Assembly (NCBI RefSeq): GCF_017349315.1
Contig: NZ_JAFMPP010000008.1
Location: forward strand, 124,001 to 188,000
Direction: 5' to 3'
Source of the DNA: Jiella flava
Lineage (GTDB): Bacteria; Pseudomonadota; Alphaproteobacteria; Rhizobiales; Rhizobiaceae
Length of the DNA: 64,000 bases
Positions 51,941-61,657 of the stretch are shown here, piece after piece; the first letter of the stretch is position 1; each line of letters opens with the position of its first letter. The notes beneath the pieces are model-generated. The model was not told the DNA's origin and made no database searches. It saw only the letters and a program-made list of their open reading frames with translations. Both the position numbers and the translations under genes were made by a program.

Positions 51941-52582
51941 GTGCAAGACCGGATGAAGAACGCTTCGCTCTCGATGCTCGCCGGCGTGCTCGTGGGGACC
52001 GCCACGCTGCTCGCTGGAGCTCCCGCCGCCAACGCGCAGGACGCCGAGGTGATGCCGACCGAGTGGTATAAGGTGTGCAGCAAGCAGGGTGACAACGAGA
52101 TCTGCAACACGCAGTACTCGCTGATCGCCAACACCCGCCAGCTGATCACCGCGGTGAATCTGATCGACGTCAAGGGCAAGGTCAATCAGAAGGTCCTGCA
52201 GGCCGTCGTGCCGACCGGTCGCGTGATCCCGGCGGGTGTGCAGCTGAAGATCGACAACGATCAGCCGCTGACCATGAACTACACCGTCTGCTTCCCCAAT
52301 CGCTGCATTGCCGAGGCTGAGCTGACCGATGCGCTGATCGCCAGCATGAAGAAGGGCAAGCAGATGGTCGTGACCTCGGTCAACTTCCAGCGCCAGCCCA
52401 ATCCGATCCCGATCACCCTGAAAGGCTTCACCGGCGCCTATGACGGCCCGCCGGCCGACGAATCGGAGCTCGCCAAGCGCCAGCAGCAGCTGAACGAGGC
52501 CCTGCAGAAGCAAGCCGAGGCGCGCCGCAAGAAGTTCGAGGATGCCCAGAAGGCGGCGAAGGACAGCGGATCGTCGCAGTAA
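51941..52582 (+). CDS. Invasion-associated locus B (IalB) family protein
   Basis: 213 residues from a GTG at 51941 with AAAGGA nine bases upstream; an in-frame ATG at 51914 lacks a ribosome site. Signal peptide with hydrophobic core LSMLAGVLVGTATLLAGAPAANAQ. The mature domain has WYKVCSKQGDNEICNTQY, GVQLKIDNDQPLTMNYTVCFPNRCIAEAEL and a SVNFQRQPNPIPITLKGFTGAYD ending, the IalB pattern with paired cysteines. A charged coiled-coil tail (AKRQQQLNEALQKQAEARRKK) follows. Periplasmic or outer-surface protein, common in Rhizobiales. Confidence 0.9.
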   Translation: MQDRMKNASLSMLAGVLVGTATLLAGAPAANAQDAEVMPTEWYKVCSKQGDNEICNTQYSLIANTRQLITAVNLIDVKGKVNQKVLQAVVPTGRVIPAGVQLKIDNDQPLTMNYTVCFPNRCIAEAELTDALIASMKKGKQMVVTSVNFQRQPNPIPITLKGFTGAYDGPPADESELAKRQQQLNEALQKQAEARRKKFEDAQKAAKDSGSSQ

Positions 52583-52690
52583 AGGAAGACCGCAAGGGCG
52601 CGGGCGACGCGCCGACGATCGGTCTCGTGCGCACCCGCCCGGTCTTTGCGCGCGGGGTCCGGCACCAAGCCTCTGGCGCCAATCTCTCTG

Positions 52691-52722
52691 CGCCCTGGAA
52701 ATCGACATCGATTTTCAGGGCG
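52691..52722. terminator. Hairpin between convergent ialB-like and hspQ genes
   Basis: CGCCCTGGAAATCGA and TCGATTTTCAGGGCG form a 15-bp stem with one mismatch and a 2-base loop. Located midway between two convergent genes, it could stop transcription from both sides, though no T-run is evident. Confidence 0.5.
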
Positions 52723-52770
52723 TTGGTCTATGCAATCTGTCGGAGGATGAGGCCCGGGGGTGGGGGCGGA

Positions 52771-53103
52771 TTAGTTCCGGTGTTCGATCTTCAGGCGATA
52801 GCTGCCCTCGATCGGGCCATCGAACAAGTCCCCGACCTGCGGATGGCGGATCGGTGCGCCCGAATCGTCCGGCAAGAGGTTCTGCTCCGAGACATAAGCG
52901 ATGTATTCGGTTTCAGAATTTTCCGCGAAGAGATGGTAGAAGGGTTGATCTTTGCGCGGACGCACGTCCTCGGGAATCGATTGGTACCATTCTTCCGTAT
53001 TGTCGAATTCGGGGTCGACATCGAAAATGACGCCGCGAAACGGAAACAGGCGGTGCCGCACGATCTGGCCAATATAAAAGCGCGCAGTTTGCATTGCCGT
53101 CAT
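52771..53103 (-). CDS. hspQ: Heat shock protein HspQ (hemimethylated DNA-binding family)
   Basis: 110-residue HspQ/YccV-like protein. Conserved blocks are ARFYIGQIVRHRLFPFRGVIFDVDPEFDNTEEWYQSIP, QPFYHLFAENSETEYIAYVSEQNLLPDDSGAPIRHPQV and the ending FDGPIEGSYRLK. In enterobacteria it adjusts Lon protease activity and DnaA levels. ATG 53103 is used; a second ATG lies three codons later. Confidence 0.93.
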   Translation of the reverse strand: MTAMQTARFYIGQIVRHRLFPFRGVIFDVDPEFDNTEEWYQSIPEDVRPRKDQPFYHLFAENSETEYIAYVSEQNLLPDDSGAPIRHPQVGDLFDGPIEGSYRLKIEHRN

Positions 53104-53211
53104 GTCTCCATCAGCGAAATTGCATCAGCTGTCTTATAGGGCAGACGCGCCGACGCGCTTGCCCCTGAAGGCCTGCTTTAGCATGAGAGCACTTAATGCA
53201 GGGTCTATCCG

Positions 53212-54174
53212 GTGATCCAAATCATCGGACTGATTTCGCCGTTCTTCGGCCTGATCGCCCTCGGCTTCGTCGCAGGACGGCTGCGCCGCCATTCGCTCGA
53301 CGGTCTGGCCTGGTTGAACGTCTTCATCATCTACATCACTCTTCCCGTGCTCTTTTTCCAGCTGCTTTCCAAAACACCCGTCGAAAAGCTCGCCAGTTTC
53401 AGTTTTGTCGCCGCGACAACCCTTTCGACTTTTTTGATCTTTGTCTTCGGATTTGCCGTCGCTTATCTGCGCAGCCGCGGCGACATTCCGGCCGCCACGA
53501 TCCAAGGGTTTGGCGGCGCCTAGGGCAATATCGGCTACATGGGGCCGGGCCTCGCCCTGGCGGCGCTGGGGCCTGAAGCCGGCGTCCCGGTCGCGCTGAT
53601 CTTTTGCTTCGACAACACGCTGCATTTCGTGATGGCGCCGCTGATGATGGCACTCGGCGGCGATCGCCAGCCGCCGCTCGCCATGGTGCGGCAGGTGCTG
53701 ACGCGGATCTTCACCCACCCCTTCATCATCGCAACGATCGTCGGCGTCGGTGCGGCGGTCCTCGGCCTTCATCCGACCGGCGCGCTCGATCGGTTTCTGT
53801 CGCTCCTCGCCAATGCCGCGGCGCCCTGCGCCTTGTTCGCCATGGGGGTGACGCTGGCTCTGCGGCCATTGAAGCGGGTTCCGCCGGAACTCTTCGCGAT
53901 CGTGCCGATCAAGCTGGTGCTGCATCCGCTCGTCGTCTGGCTGGCGCTCGGGCTCGCCGGCAGTTTCGACGCCGTATGGGTCCAAAGCGCGATGCTGCTC
54001 GCCAGCCTGCCGACGGCGACCAATGTCTTCGTCATCGCGCAGCAATACGGGGTCTGGATCGAGCGGGCTTCGGCGACGGTGATGGTGACGACCGCCGTCT
54101 TGGTCGCCACCGTCACGCTACTCCTCTACATGATCACCACGGGCGTCATGCCCGCCCATCCATTTCCTCACTGA
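53212..54174 (+). pseudogene. AEC-family auxin efflux carrier-like permease, interrupted by amber codon
   Basis: A GTG at 53212 opens MIQIIGLISPFFGLIALGFVAGR and the frame runs 103 codons to TAG at 53521-53523. The same frame then continues GNIGYMGPGLALAALGPEAGVPVALIFCFDNTLHFVMAPLMM to 54174. AEC proteins have a tyrosine or similar at this spot before GNIGYMGPGLA, so a single substitution (TAT or TAC to TAG) explains it. Full length would be about 320 aa, normal for the family. It is either a recent pseudogene, a sequencing error or a read-through codon. The 3' end overlaps the convergent monooxygenase gene. Confidence 0.88.
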
Positions 54175-55347
54175 GCGGGGCAGGCCGGTGAGGCCGGCGC
54201 CGGGGACGAGGCCCTCGCGCATGGCAAATTGCCGCAGCGGCGAAATCAGCCCCATGGCCGCCAGCGCTCCGCTGCGGGCGATCTGGGTCGGCAGGAAATC
54301 CATCAGCAATGAGCGATTCAGGATATCGACGCCGGCCGTGCGGGTGAGGACATCTCCGCGCCGCGCCGCCTGATAGCGGCCAAGCATCAGCGGCGAGCCC
54401 GGATCGTCGCGGCTTTCCGCGGCCAGTCGCACCAGCGCCTCGGCGTCGCGCAGGCCAAGATTGAGTCCCTGTGCGCCGATCGGCGGGAAGGCATGCGCCG
54501 CCTCGCCGACGAGAGCGAGACGCGTGCTCGTCAGACGATCGACGCGGCTGCCGCCGAGAGGATAACAGCCGACCGGTTCCTCGATGCTGACCTCGCCCAA
54601 AATCCAATGCAGCTTTTCGGCGACCGTCTTCGACAGCTTTTCAGGCTTCAGATCCACATAAAGCTCGGCGAGCTTGGGATCTTCGACCCAGACCAGCGAC
54701 GAGCGCCGCCCTGGCAGGGGCACCTGGGTGAAGGGCCCGGAGCGGGTATGAAATTCCGTCGAGACATGGCCGTGGTCGACCGCGTGCTTGAAATTGAGGA
54801 CGATTGCGGTCTGCGGATAGCGCCATTGGTGGGACCGGATTCCGGCGGCCTCCCGCATCGGCGAGCGGCGACCGTCGGCGGCTATGATGAGATCGGCGCC
54901 GATCTCGCTGCCGTCTTCGAGCGTGACCACCGCGTGCTCGTCGGTCAGCGTCAGGCCGGTCGCGGCCAGCTCACGGATTTCCAGAGTCTTGGCCGCCGCC
55001 GTCCGTTCGGCGAGGGCGGCCGCGAGATCGGCATTGAGGGCGTTGATGCCGAAGGCGTTGAGGCCGATTTCGCTCGCCCGAAACTCCACCGTCGGGGCGC
55101 GAAACAGTCGGCCGAGATCGTCGATGATTCGCATGACGGCGAGCGGCGCATGACGGGCGCCGAGCGCTTCGACCACACCGAGATCGGCAAGAAAGGCCAG
55201 CGACTTGCCGAGGATCGCGGAGCTGCGTTTGTCAGCCGGCGGTTGCGGCGCCGCCAGCAGTGTGTCGAATCCTGCCTGGGCGAGGCCGAGCGCGGTGGCC
55301 GTTCCGGCGAGCCCGCCGCCAACGACGATGATCTGTCTGCGTTCCAT
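54118..55347 (-). CDS. UbiH-family FAD-dependent monooxygenase
   Basis: 409-residue flavin hydroxylase. The dinucleotide motif is IIVVGGGLAGTATALGLAQAGFDTLLAAP at the N terminus, the middle contact IGADLIIAADGRRSPMREAAG, and the second FAD motif RLALVGEAAHAFPPIGAQGLNLGLRDAEAL. This is the pattern of ubiquinone-ring hydroxylases (UbiH/UbiF/UbiI). ATG 55347 gives the compact N terminus. It overlaps the AEC gene tail by 57 bp in the opposite direction and is divergent from pcs. Confidence 0.9.
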   Translation of the reverse strand: MERRQIIVVGGGLAGTATALGLAQAGFDTLLAAPQPPADKRSSAILGKSLAFLADLGVVEALGARHAPLAVMRIIDDLGRLFRAPTVEFRASEIGLNAFGINALNADLAAALAERTAAAKTLEIRELAATGLTLTDEHAVVTLEDGSEIGADLIIAADGRRSPMREAAGIRSHQWRYPQTAIVLNFKHAVDHGHVSTEFHTRSGPFTQVPLPGRRSSLVWVEDPKLAELYVDLKPEKLSKTVAEKLHWILGEVSIEEPVGCYPLGGSRVDRLTSTRLALVGEAAHAFPPIGAQGLNLGLRDAEALVRLAAESRDDPGSPLMLGRYQAARRGDVLTRTAGVDILNRSLLMDFLPTQIARSGALAAMGLISPLRQFAMREGLVPGAGLTGLPRSVRKWMGGHDARGDHVEE

Positions 55348-55523
55348 CGCATTGATCCCAGAATTGGTATAACCGGTCGAATGTCTTGCGGATCCAGCCA
55401 CCGACCGTCTTGGATTTCGCAGATACGCCGGTTACAGCCAATGACAATGGCCAAAACAAATGGCGGGGCGGGATGTTCGCCGATCGACAAAGCAAAACGC
55501 GGCCAGGGGGCGACGATCCGGCA

Positions 55524-56258
55524 ATGTCCGACATGACGCAAGAGTTCGGTCGCGCCGACCGGTGGCGCGCCTTCGCGATCCACCTGTTGACGGCCAGCGG
55601 CGCGTTCATGGCCTTTCTGTCACTGATCGCCGCCGCCGAGCAGCGCTGGGTCGCGACCTTCGCCTGGCTGGGGCTGGCGCTGTTCGTCGACGGGATCGAC
55701 GGGCCGATGGCCCGCAAGGCCAATGTCAAAGGCGTTCTGCCGAACTGGTCGGGCGATCTGCTCGATTCGATCATCGACTACGCGACATATTCGCTGATCC
55801 CAGCCGTAGCGCTTTATCTTTCCGGCATGATCGGCCGGCCGATGTCCTTCGTCGCCGCCGCGCTGATCGTGATTTCCAGCGCGATCTACTACGCCGACAC
55901 GCGGATGAAGACCAAGGACAACTTCTTCCGCGGGTTTCCGGTCGCCTGGAATTTCGTCGTCTTCACGCTGTTCGCGGTCCAGCCGCCGGAATGGGCGGCC
56001 TTCGCGCTGGTGGCGCTGTGCGCGGCCGGAACCTTCCTGCCGGTGAAGTTCGTTCATCCCGTCCGCGTGCGGGTGCTGAGGCCGCTGACGCTCGGCGTCG
56101 TCGCGCTCTGGTCGGTGCTCGGCGCGGTGGTTCTTCTTCAGGGTTTCGCTGTCTCGCCCTTGGTGCGCTGGGGCCTCGTTGCCGCCGGGCTCTATCTCTT
56201 GTGCATCGGCGGGCTGCTGCAGCTCATCGACACGCTGAAGGGCGTCCGCAAGACTTGA
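55524..56258 (+). CDS. pcs: Phosphatidylcholine synthase (CDP-alcohol phosphatidyltransferase)
   Basis: 244 residues with about seven membrane helices. The CDP-alcohol motif is DGIDGPMARKANVKGVLPNWSGDLLDSIIDY, in the Pcs form with the longer spacing that distinguishes phosphatidylcholine synthase from PssA. AFAIHLLTASGAFMAFLSL and VAWNFVVFTLF also match rhizobial Pcs. It condenses choline with CDP-diacylglycerol in the inner membrane. ATG 55524 gives the family length; an ATG three codons later (55533) is also plausible. Confidence 0.93.
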   Translation: MSDMTQEFGRADRWRAFAIHLLTASGAFMAFLSLIAAAEQRWVATFAWLGLALFVDGIDGPMARKANVKGVLPNWSGDLLDSIIDYATYSLIPAVALYLSGMIGRPMSFVAAALIVISSAIYYADTRMKTKDNFFRGFPVAWNFVVFTLFAVQPPEWAAFALVALCAAGTFLPVKFVHPVRVRVLRPLTLGVVALWSVLGAVVLLQGFAVSPLVRWGLVAAGLYLLCIGGLLQLIDTLKGVRKT

Positions 56259-56371
56259 TCCGGCCGCGGGGCGCTTATCTGTGTTTGTCGTCGAGACGGG
56301 TCCAACCCTCGTCGGCTCGCTGAGAGGACATTCGCGCGCCGGGTGTTGGACGCAAGAAGGGAGATTGCGCC

Positions 56372-57346
56372 ATGAGCAAGGCGATCATCGTCAAGAAGAC
56401 CGGTGGACCGGAGGTTTTGTCCTTCGAGGATTACGATCCCGGCAAGCCGGGCAAGGGTGAGATCCTGGTCGAGCAGAAGGCGGCCGGCATCAATTTCATC
56501 GACGTCTATTTCCGCACCGGCCTCTACCCGTCAGACAAGCTGCCCTTCGTCCTCGGCAAGGAGGGCGCAGGGATCGTCGCCGAAGTCGGTGAGGGCGTGA
56601 CGCTGTTCAAGACGGGCGACCGAGTTGCCTATAACGGCGTCTCCGGCACCTATGCCGAGCGGATTGTCATGGCCGCCGACAAGGCGGTGCTCGTTCCCGA
56701 AACGATCGAGCTTGAAACGGCCGCGGCGGCGATGCTGAAGGGCATGACGGCGGAATATCTCCTGCGCCGGACCTATCCGGTCGATTCCGACACGGTGCTG
56801 CTGTTCCATGCGGCGGCGGGCGGCGTCGGCCTCATCGCCGGACAATGGGCCAAGCATCTCGGTGCGACGGTGATCGGCACCGCCGGGTCGAAGGAAAAGT
56901 GCGATCTCGCGCTCAAGAACGGCTACGATCACGTCATCAATTATCGCGAACAGGACTTCGTGAAGGAGGTCGAGCGGATCACCGGCGGGCGCAAATGCGA
57001 CGTCGTCTACGATTCGGTCGGCAAGGACACCTTTCCGGGCAGTCTCGACTGTCTGCGCGCTCGCGGGTTGTGGGCGAGCTTCGGCCAGTCGTCGGGCAAG
57101 CTGGAGCCGATCGACCTCGGCATCCTGAACCAGAAGGGATCACTCTACGCCACAAGGCCGAGCCTCTTCGGCTACTTGACCAATCGCGCCGAACTCGAAG
57201 CCTCGGCAAAGGCTCTCTTCGACGTTATGGCGTCGGGCGCGGTGAAGATTACCATCGGCCAGCGCTACAAGCTGTCCGAGGCCGAAAAGGCCCACCGCGA
57301 CCTCGAAAGCCGCAAGACCACGGCCGCGAGCATTCTGACGATCTGA
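56372..57346 (+). CDS. NADPH:quinone oxidoreductase (zeta-crystallin family)
   Basis: 324-residue zinc-free medium-chain reductase of normal length. It opens SKAIIVKKTGGPEVLSFEDYD, with substrate-side block AAGINFIDVYFRTGLYP, AMLKGMTAEYLL and the NADPH turn FHAAAGGVGLIAGQWAKHLGATVIGTAGS. No zinc ligands are present. AAGGGAG precedes the ATG. It reduces quinones or unsaturated carbonyls; exact substrate unknown. Confidence 0.94.
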   Translation: MSKAIIVKKTGGPEVLSFEDYDPGKPGKGEILVEQKAAGINFIDVYFRTGLYPSDKLPFVLGKEGAGIVAEVGEGVTLFKTGDRVAYNGVSGTYAERIVMAADKAVLVPETIELETAAAAMLKGMTAEYLLRRTYPVDSDTVLLFHAAAGGVGLIAGQWAKHLGATVIGTAGSKEKCDLALKNGYDHVINYREQDFVKEVERITGGRKCDVVYDSVGKDTFPGSLDCLRARGLWASFGQSSGKLEPIDLGILNQKGSLYATRPSLFGYLTNRAELEASAKALFDVMASGAVKITIGQRYKLSEAEKAHRDLESRKTTAASILTI

Positions 57347-57510
57347 CGCCCGAAGCCGGGCCGGCGCCGCGCCCTGACGGGGGCGGGGCCGGCGCGGTGA
57401 TCCGGCCTCTCGATGGCCGGCTATGAGCGAAATTTCCATTGGATGCCGGAACAATCGGGTCAGGATCGTCTTAAGCAGCGTCCTCTATTCTCGCTTTTGG
57501 AGAAGCCGTC

Positions 57511-59763
57511 GTGACGGTCCACATCACCCCGAACAACACCGAGACTCACCGTGCTCCGGCGGCGCGCCGCACGCGCATTCGCGAGGGACGGCCCTTTCCT
57601 CTCGGGGCGACCTGGGACGGCATCGGCGTCAATTTCGCGATCTTTTCGGCCCATGCGACCAAAGTCGAACTCTGCCTGTTCGACGCGGACGGTGAGACCG
57701 AGATCGAGCGCATCGAGCTGCCTGAATACACCGACGAGATCTTTCACGGCTACCTGCGTGACGTGCGGCCGGGCCAGATCTACGGCTATCGCGTCTACGG
57801 CCCCTACGAGCCCGATGCCGGCCACCGGTTCAATCCGAACAAGCTGTTGATCGACCCTTATGCCAAGCAACTGATCGGCGAGGTCACCTGGGATCATGCG
57901 CTGTTCGGCTACACGATCGGCCACGGCGACGCCGACCGGTCCTTCGACGAGCGCGACAGCGCCGCCTTCGTGCCGAAATGCCGGGTGGTCGATCCCGCCT
58001 TCACTTGGGGCGACGAGCGGCGGCCGCAGGTGTCCTGGGAGCGCACGATCTTCTACGAGACCCATGTGAAGGGTTTCACCATGCGCCATCCGGCGGTGGC
58101 CGAGCGCGATCGCGGCAAATTCGCCGGTCTGATGACCAGCGAGGTCATCGATTACGTCCGCAGCCTCGGTGTTACCTCGGTCGAGCTGTTGCCGATCCAT
58201 GCCTTCGTCGACGACAGCTACCTGATCGACAAGGGCCTGCGCAATTACTGGGGTTACAACTCGATCGGCTTCTTCGCGCCGGACCCGCGCTATCTCGCCT
58301 CGAATTCGATCGCCGAGTTCAAGGAGTTGGTGTCGGCCTTCCACCATGCCCGACTCGAGGTCATCCTTGATGTCGTCTACAACCACACCGCCGAGGGCAA
58401 CGAGCTCGGACCGACGCTGTCCTTCAAGGGCATCGACAACGCCACCTATTATCGCCTGATGCCCGATCAGGCGCGCTACTACATCAATGACACCGGCACC
58501 GGAAACACCGTCAACACCTCGCATCCGCGGGTGATGCAGCTCGTTACGGATTCGTTGCGCTATTGGGCGGGCGAGATGCGGGTCGACGGCTTCCGTTTCG
58601 ATCTCGCGACGATCCTGGCCCGCGAGCCGAGCGGCTTTTCCGAGGAATCGAGCTTTTTGCATGCGACCATGCAGGATCCGCTGCTCAGCCAGGTGAAGTT
58701 GATCGCCGAGCCGTGGGACTGTGGGCCGGGCGGCTATCAGGTCGGCCGCTTCCCGCCGGGCTGGGGCGAGTGGAACGATGGCTATCGCGACACAATCCGC
58801 TCCTATTGGCGCGGTGATCCGGGCAAGATTCCCGCCGTCGCCGACAAGATTTCGGCCTCGGCGCCGCTGTTTGACAAGCGCGGCCGCAAACCCTGGGCGT
58901 CCGTCAACTTCATCACCGCCCATGACGGCTTTACCCTGCACGACCTCGTCAGCTACAATGACAAGCACAATGAGGCCAATGGCGAAAACAATCGCGACGG
59001 CCATGATCACAACCTCTCTCACAACTACGGCGCCGAGGGGCTGACCGACGAGCCGGAGATCGTCGCAACGCGTTTCCGCCAGATGCGCAATTTCTTCGGC
59101 ACGCTGCTGTTTTCCCGTGGCACGCCGATGATTCTCGCCGGCGACGAGTTCGCCCGCACGCAAGGCGGCAACAACAACGCCTATGCGCAGGACAACGAGA
59201 TTGGTTGGGTCGATTGGAATATCACGCCCGAAAGCCGCGATCTCGCCCGCTTCGTCCAGAAGCTGATCATTCTGCGCCAGTCGCTCGCCATGCTGCGCCG
59301 GGGCAATTTTTTGCATGGAACCTTCGACGAGGAGCTGGGCGTCAAGGACGTCGCCTGGATTCGGCCCGACGGCCAGGAGTTCGAGGAGAGCGACTGGGCG
59401 GACGTTGATGCACGCTGCTTCGGCAAGTTGCTTGACGGCCGGGCGCAGGAGACCGGCATTCGCCGGGCGGGCGGCGATGCGACCATGCTGATCGTCATGA
59501 ATGCCCATGACGACGTGGTGAATTTCGTCCTGCCGAAGGCGCCGGGCGGCGTGCGCTGGCGCTGTGTGATCGACACCAATCTGCCGGATCGCGAGGAGCT
59601 GTCGCCCTTCGAATTCGAGACCGCCTACATGGCGACCGGCCGCTCGTTCCTGGTGTTCATGCTGGAACCGGACGACAGCGACGAGAGTGAGGAGGCCCGC
59701 CGCTCCTTTGCCCATGTCTCGGAAGCCTTCGCGCGCTCGGCCGGCGATCGCCTGCGGATCTGA
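57511..59763 (+). CDS. glgX: Glycogen debranching enzyme GlgX
   Basis: 750-residue GH13 isoamylase-type enzyme starting at GTG with GGAG upstream. An N-terminal CBM48-like part (FPLGATWDGIGVNFAIFSAHATKVELCLFD) precedes the barrel. Catalytic motifs: DVVYNH with D287, GFRFDLA with nucleophile D364, LIAEPWD with acid E400, and TAHDGF with D472. It removes alpha-1,6 branches from phosphorylase-trimmed glycogen. No other glycogen gene is in the window. The acidic tail DDSDESEEARRS is a local feature. Confidence 0.96.
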   Translation: MTVHITPNNTETHRAPAARRTRIREGRPFPLGATWDGIGVNFAIFSAHATKVELCLFDADGETEIERIELPEYTDEIFHGYLRDVRPGQIYGYRVYGPYEPDAGHRFNPNKLLIDPYAKQLIGEVTWDHALFGYTIGHGDADRSFDERDSAAFVPKCRVVDPAFTWGDERRPQVSWERTIFYETHVKGFTMRHPAVAERDRGKFAGLMTSEVIDYVRSLGVTSVELLPIHAFVDDSYLIDKGLRNYWGYNSIGFFAPDPRYLASNSIAEFKELVSAFHHARLEVILDVVYNHTAEGNELGPTLSFKGIDNATYYRLMPDQARYYINDTGTGNTVNTSHPRVMQLVTDSLRYWAGEMRVDGFRFDLATILAREPSGFSEESSFLHATMQDPLLSQVKLIAEPWDCGPGGYQVGRFPPGWGEWNDGYRDTIRSYWRGDPGKIPAVADKISASAPLFDKRGRKPWASVNFITAHDGFTLHDLVSYNDKHNEANGENNRDGHDHNLSHNYGAEGLTDEPEIVATRFRQMRNFFGTLLFSRGTPMILAGDEFARTQGGNNNAYAQDNEIGWVDWNITPESRDLARFVQKLIILRQSLAMLRRGNFLHGTFDEELGVKDVAWIRPDGQEFEESDWADVDARCFGKLLDGRAQETGIRRAGGDATMLIVMNAHDDVVNFVLPKAPGGVRWRCVIDTNLPDREELSPFEFETAYMATGRSFLVFMLEPDDSDESEEARRSFAHVSEAFARSAGDRLRI

Positions 59764-59887
59764 CGCCGCGGACCTTTGGACGCGGCATGAAATTGCTCGC
59801 CGGTTCGACGCAATCGGCGGGCGGTTGATTTGCAATCGGGTCGGCGGCGGCGCCTGTCCCGCCGCGGTGCCGCCGTCGTGCCCGTCC

Positions 59888-60574
59888 TCAGACGACCGTC
59901 ACCGCCAGCGTGCCGAGGCCCTCGATCGCTCCGACCAGCCGGTCTCCGCGCGCGACCGGGCCGACGCCCGCCGGTGTGCCGGTCATGATCAGATCGCCGG
60001 GCGCGAGTTCGAACAGGCCGGAGAGATGGGCGATCACCTCGGCGGTCTTCCAGATCATCTGCGCAAGATCGCCGCTCTGGCGCGTCTCGCCATTGATGCT
60101 GAGGCTGATTGCTCCCGCTGCCGGATGCCCGATCGTGGCCACCGGCACGATGTCGGAGATTGGAGCGGAGTGTTCGAACGCCTTGCCGGTCGCCCAGGGG
60201 CGGCCGAGCTTCTTGGCCTCGCCCTGGAGATCGCGGCGCGTCATGTCGAGGCCGATGGCATAGCCGAAGACGGCGTTGAGCGCGCTCGCGGCGGGAATGT
60301 CTGTGCCGCCCTTTGCGAGCGCGACGACCAGCTCGATTTCGTGATGCACGTCGTTCGTCGCCGGCGGATAGGGAAACGTGCCGGTGGTGACGAGATTGTC
60401 CGGGTTTTTCTGGAAGAAAAAGGGCGGCTCCTTGTCTGGATCATGGCCCATTTCGACGGCGTGATCGGCATAGTTGCGGCCGACGCAATAGATCCGGCGC
60501 ACGGGAAAGGTCTCGGCGCGCCCGCGGATCGGCAGACTCGGGGTCGTGAAAGCTTGAAAGGCGTGCGTGGTCAT
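59888..60574 (-). CDS. Fumarylacetoacetate hydrolase-family protein
   Basis: 228 residues. The fold is marked by RRIYCVGRNYADHAVEMG, metal ligands in NDVHHEIELVVALAKGG, YAIGLDMTRRDLQGEAKKLGRPWATGKAFEHSAPIS, and the end GDLIMTGTPAGVGPVARGD. Such enzymes hydrolyse acylpyruvates or decarboxylate oxaloacetate. The frame is open 30 codons further; ATG 60574 or 60589 is most likely. It may be co-transcribed with the upstream EamA transporter gene. Confidence 0.9.
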   Translation of the reverse strand: MTTHAFQAFTTPSLPIRGRAETFPVRRIYCVGRNYADHAVEMGHDPDKEPPFFFQKNPDNLVTTGTFPYPPATNDVHHEIELVVALAKGGTDIPAASALNAVFGYAIGLDMTRRDLQGEAKKLGRPWATGKAFEHSAPISDIVPVATIGHPAAGAISLSINGETRQSGDLAQMIWKTAEVIAHLSGLFELAPGDLIMTGTPAGVGPVARGDRLVGAIEGLGTLAVTVV

Positions 60575-60664
60575 GGCGGCTCGGCTCATTGCAAGGGGTC
60601 TGATCCGTTTCGGGTCCGCCCGGCGTTGTCGCTCAGGGGTAGCGCGGCCGCTGGCGGCAGGCAA

Positions 60665-61525
60665 TCAGCGGGCGAGCGCTTTTGCCCGCGTCCGATTTTC
60701 GCGCCACCAGATATAGAGGCCGCTGGCGACGAGGATGAGAGCGCCGATCGCCGTCGTCTTGTGCAGCGGATCGCCGAAGACCACCACCGTCAGAATGCTG
60801 GCGACGAGCACCTGGACATAGAGGAACGGTGAGAGCAGCGAAGCCGAGGCATAGGAAAAGCCGCGCACCAGCATGAAATGGGCGAATGCGCCGGTGCAGC
60901 CGATCGCGATCATCAGCGCCAGCGCCGTCGGACTCGGCGCTTGCCAGAGTGGGATGACGACTAGGCTGAGTACCACGGCGCCCGGCGCGCTGGTGTTGAA
61001 CATGGTCGAGGCCGAATCCTCGCGGCCGGCGAGGCGCCGCGTCAGCATGTAATAGGTGGCGTTGAAGATCGCAGCGATCACCACGAGGAACAGCGCCGGC
61101 TCGATCGACGCGACGCCCGGCCGAAGGATCACCAGCATCCCGACGAATCCGGCGATCACCGCGGCAATCCGGTGGATGCCGATCCGCTCCTTCAGAAAGA
61201 GCACCGAAAACACCGTGACGAGGATCGGCGCGACGAACATGACCGCGGTGGCGTCGGCAAGCGGAACATGGGCGAGCGCGGTATACATCAGCGTTGTCGC
61301 AGACAGCAGGCAAAGGCCGCGCGTCAGCTGCAGCACCGGATGAGTGGTTTTCAGAAAGCCCGGCCCGCGGGTCAGGGTGAGAACGGTGCCCGTCACCAAG
61401 GTCTGGAACAGGTAGCGTCCCCACAGCACTTGGATGACAGGCACAAGGCCCGTCAGATATTTGCCGATGGAATCCTGCATGGCGAAGCAGGTGCCGGCGG
61501 CAAGCGTAAACAGGATGCCGTTCAT
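60665..61525 (-). CDS. EamA/DMT-superfamily transporter
   Basis: 286 residues with ten hydrophobic helices in two EamA repeats (residues about 3-135 and 145-275). Typical blocks are ILFTLAAGTCFAMQDSIGKYLTG, LADATAVMFVAPILVTVFSVLFLKERIG and the repeat LLSPFLYVQVLVASILTVVVFGDPLHKTTAIGALILVASGLYIWWREN. Probable metabolite exporter of the RhaT/RarD-like class. ATG 61525 starts on the first helix. Confidence 0.92.
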   Translation of the reverse strand: MNGILFTLAAGTCFAMQDSIGKYLTGLVPVIQVLWGRYLFQTLVTGTVLTLTRGPGFLKTTHPVLQLTRGLCLLSATTLMYTALAHVPLADATAVMFVAPILVTVFSVLFLKERIGIHRIAAVIAGFVGMLVILRPGVASIEPALFLVVIAAIFNATYYMLTRRLAGREDSASTMFNTSAPGAVVLSLVVIPLWQAPSPTALALMIAIGCTGAFAHFMLVRGFSYASASLLSPFLYVQVLVASILTVVVFGDPLHKTTAIGALILVASGLYIWWRENRTRAKALAR

Positions 61526-61657
61526 GAAGTCGGTGAGGCGGGGCAAGACAAGCAACCAGAAAAAGTCCGCCCCGGCCGGGTGGCCGGGGCGACGCATGGT
61601 GAAACAACGTCGAAAGCGTGAAGAAGAACGGGCCGCCGATCGATGGCCCGGGAGGGA

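Noticed and set aside
57460-59835. 791-codon minus-strand ORF opposite glgX
   Set aside because: Shadow of glgX, which carries all four GH13 catalytic motifs.
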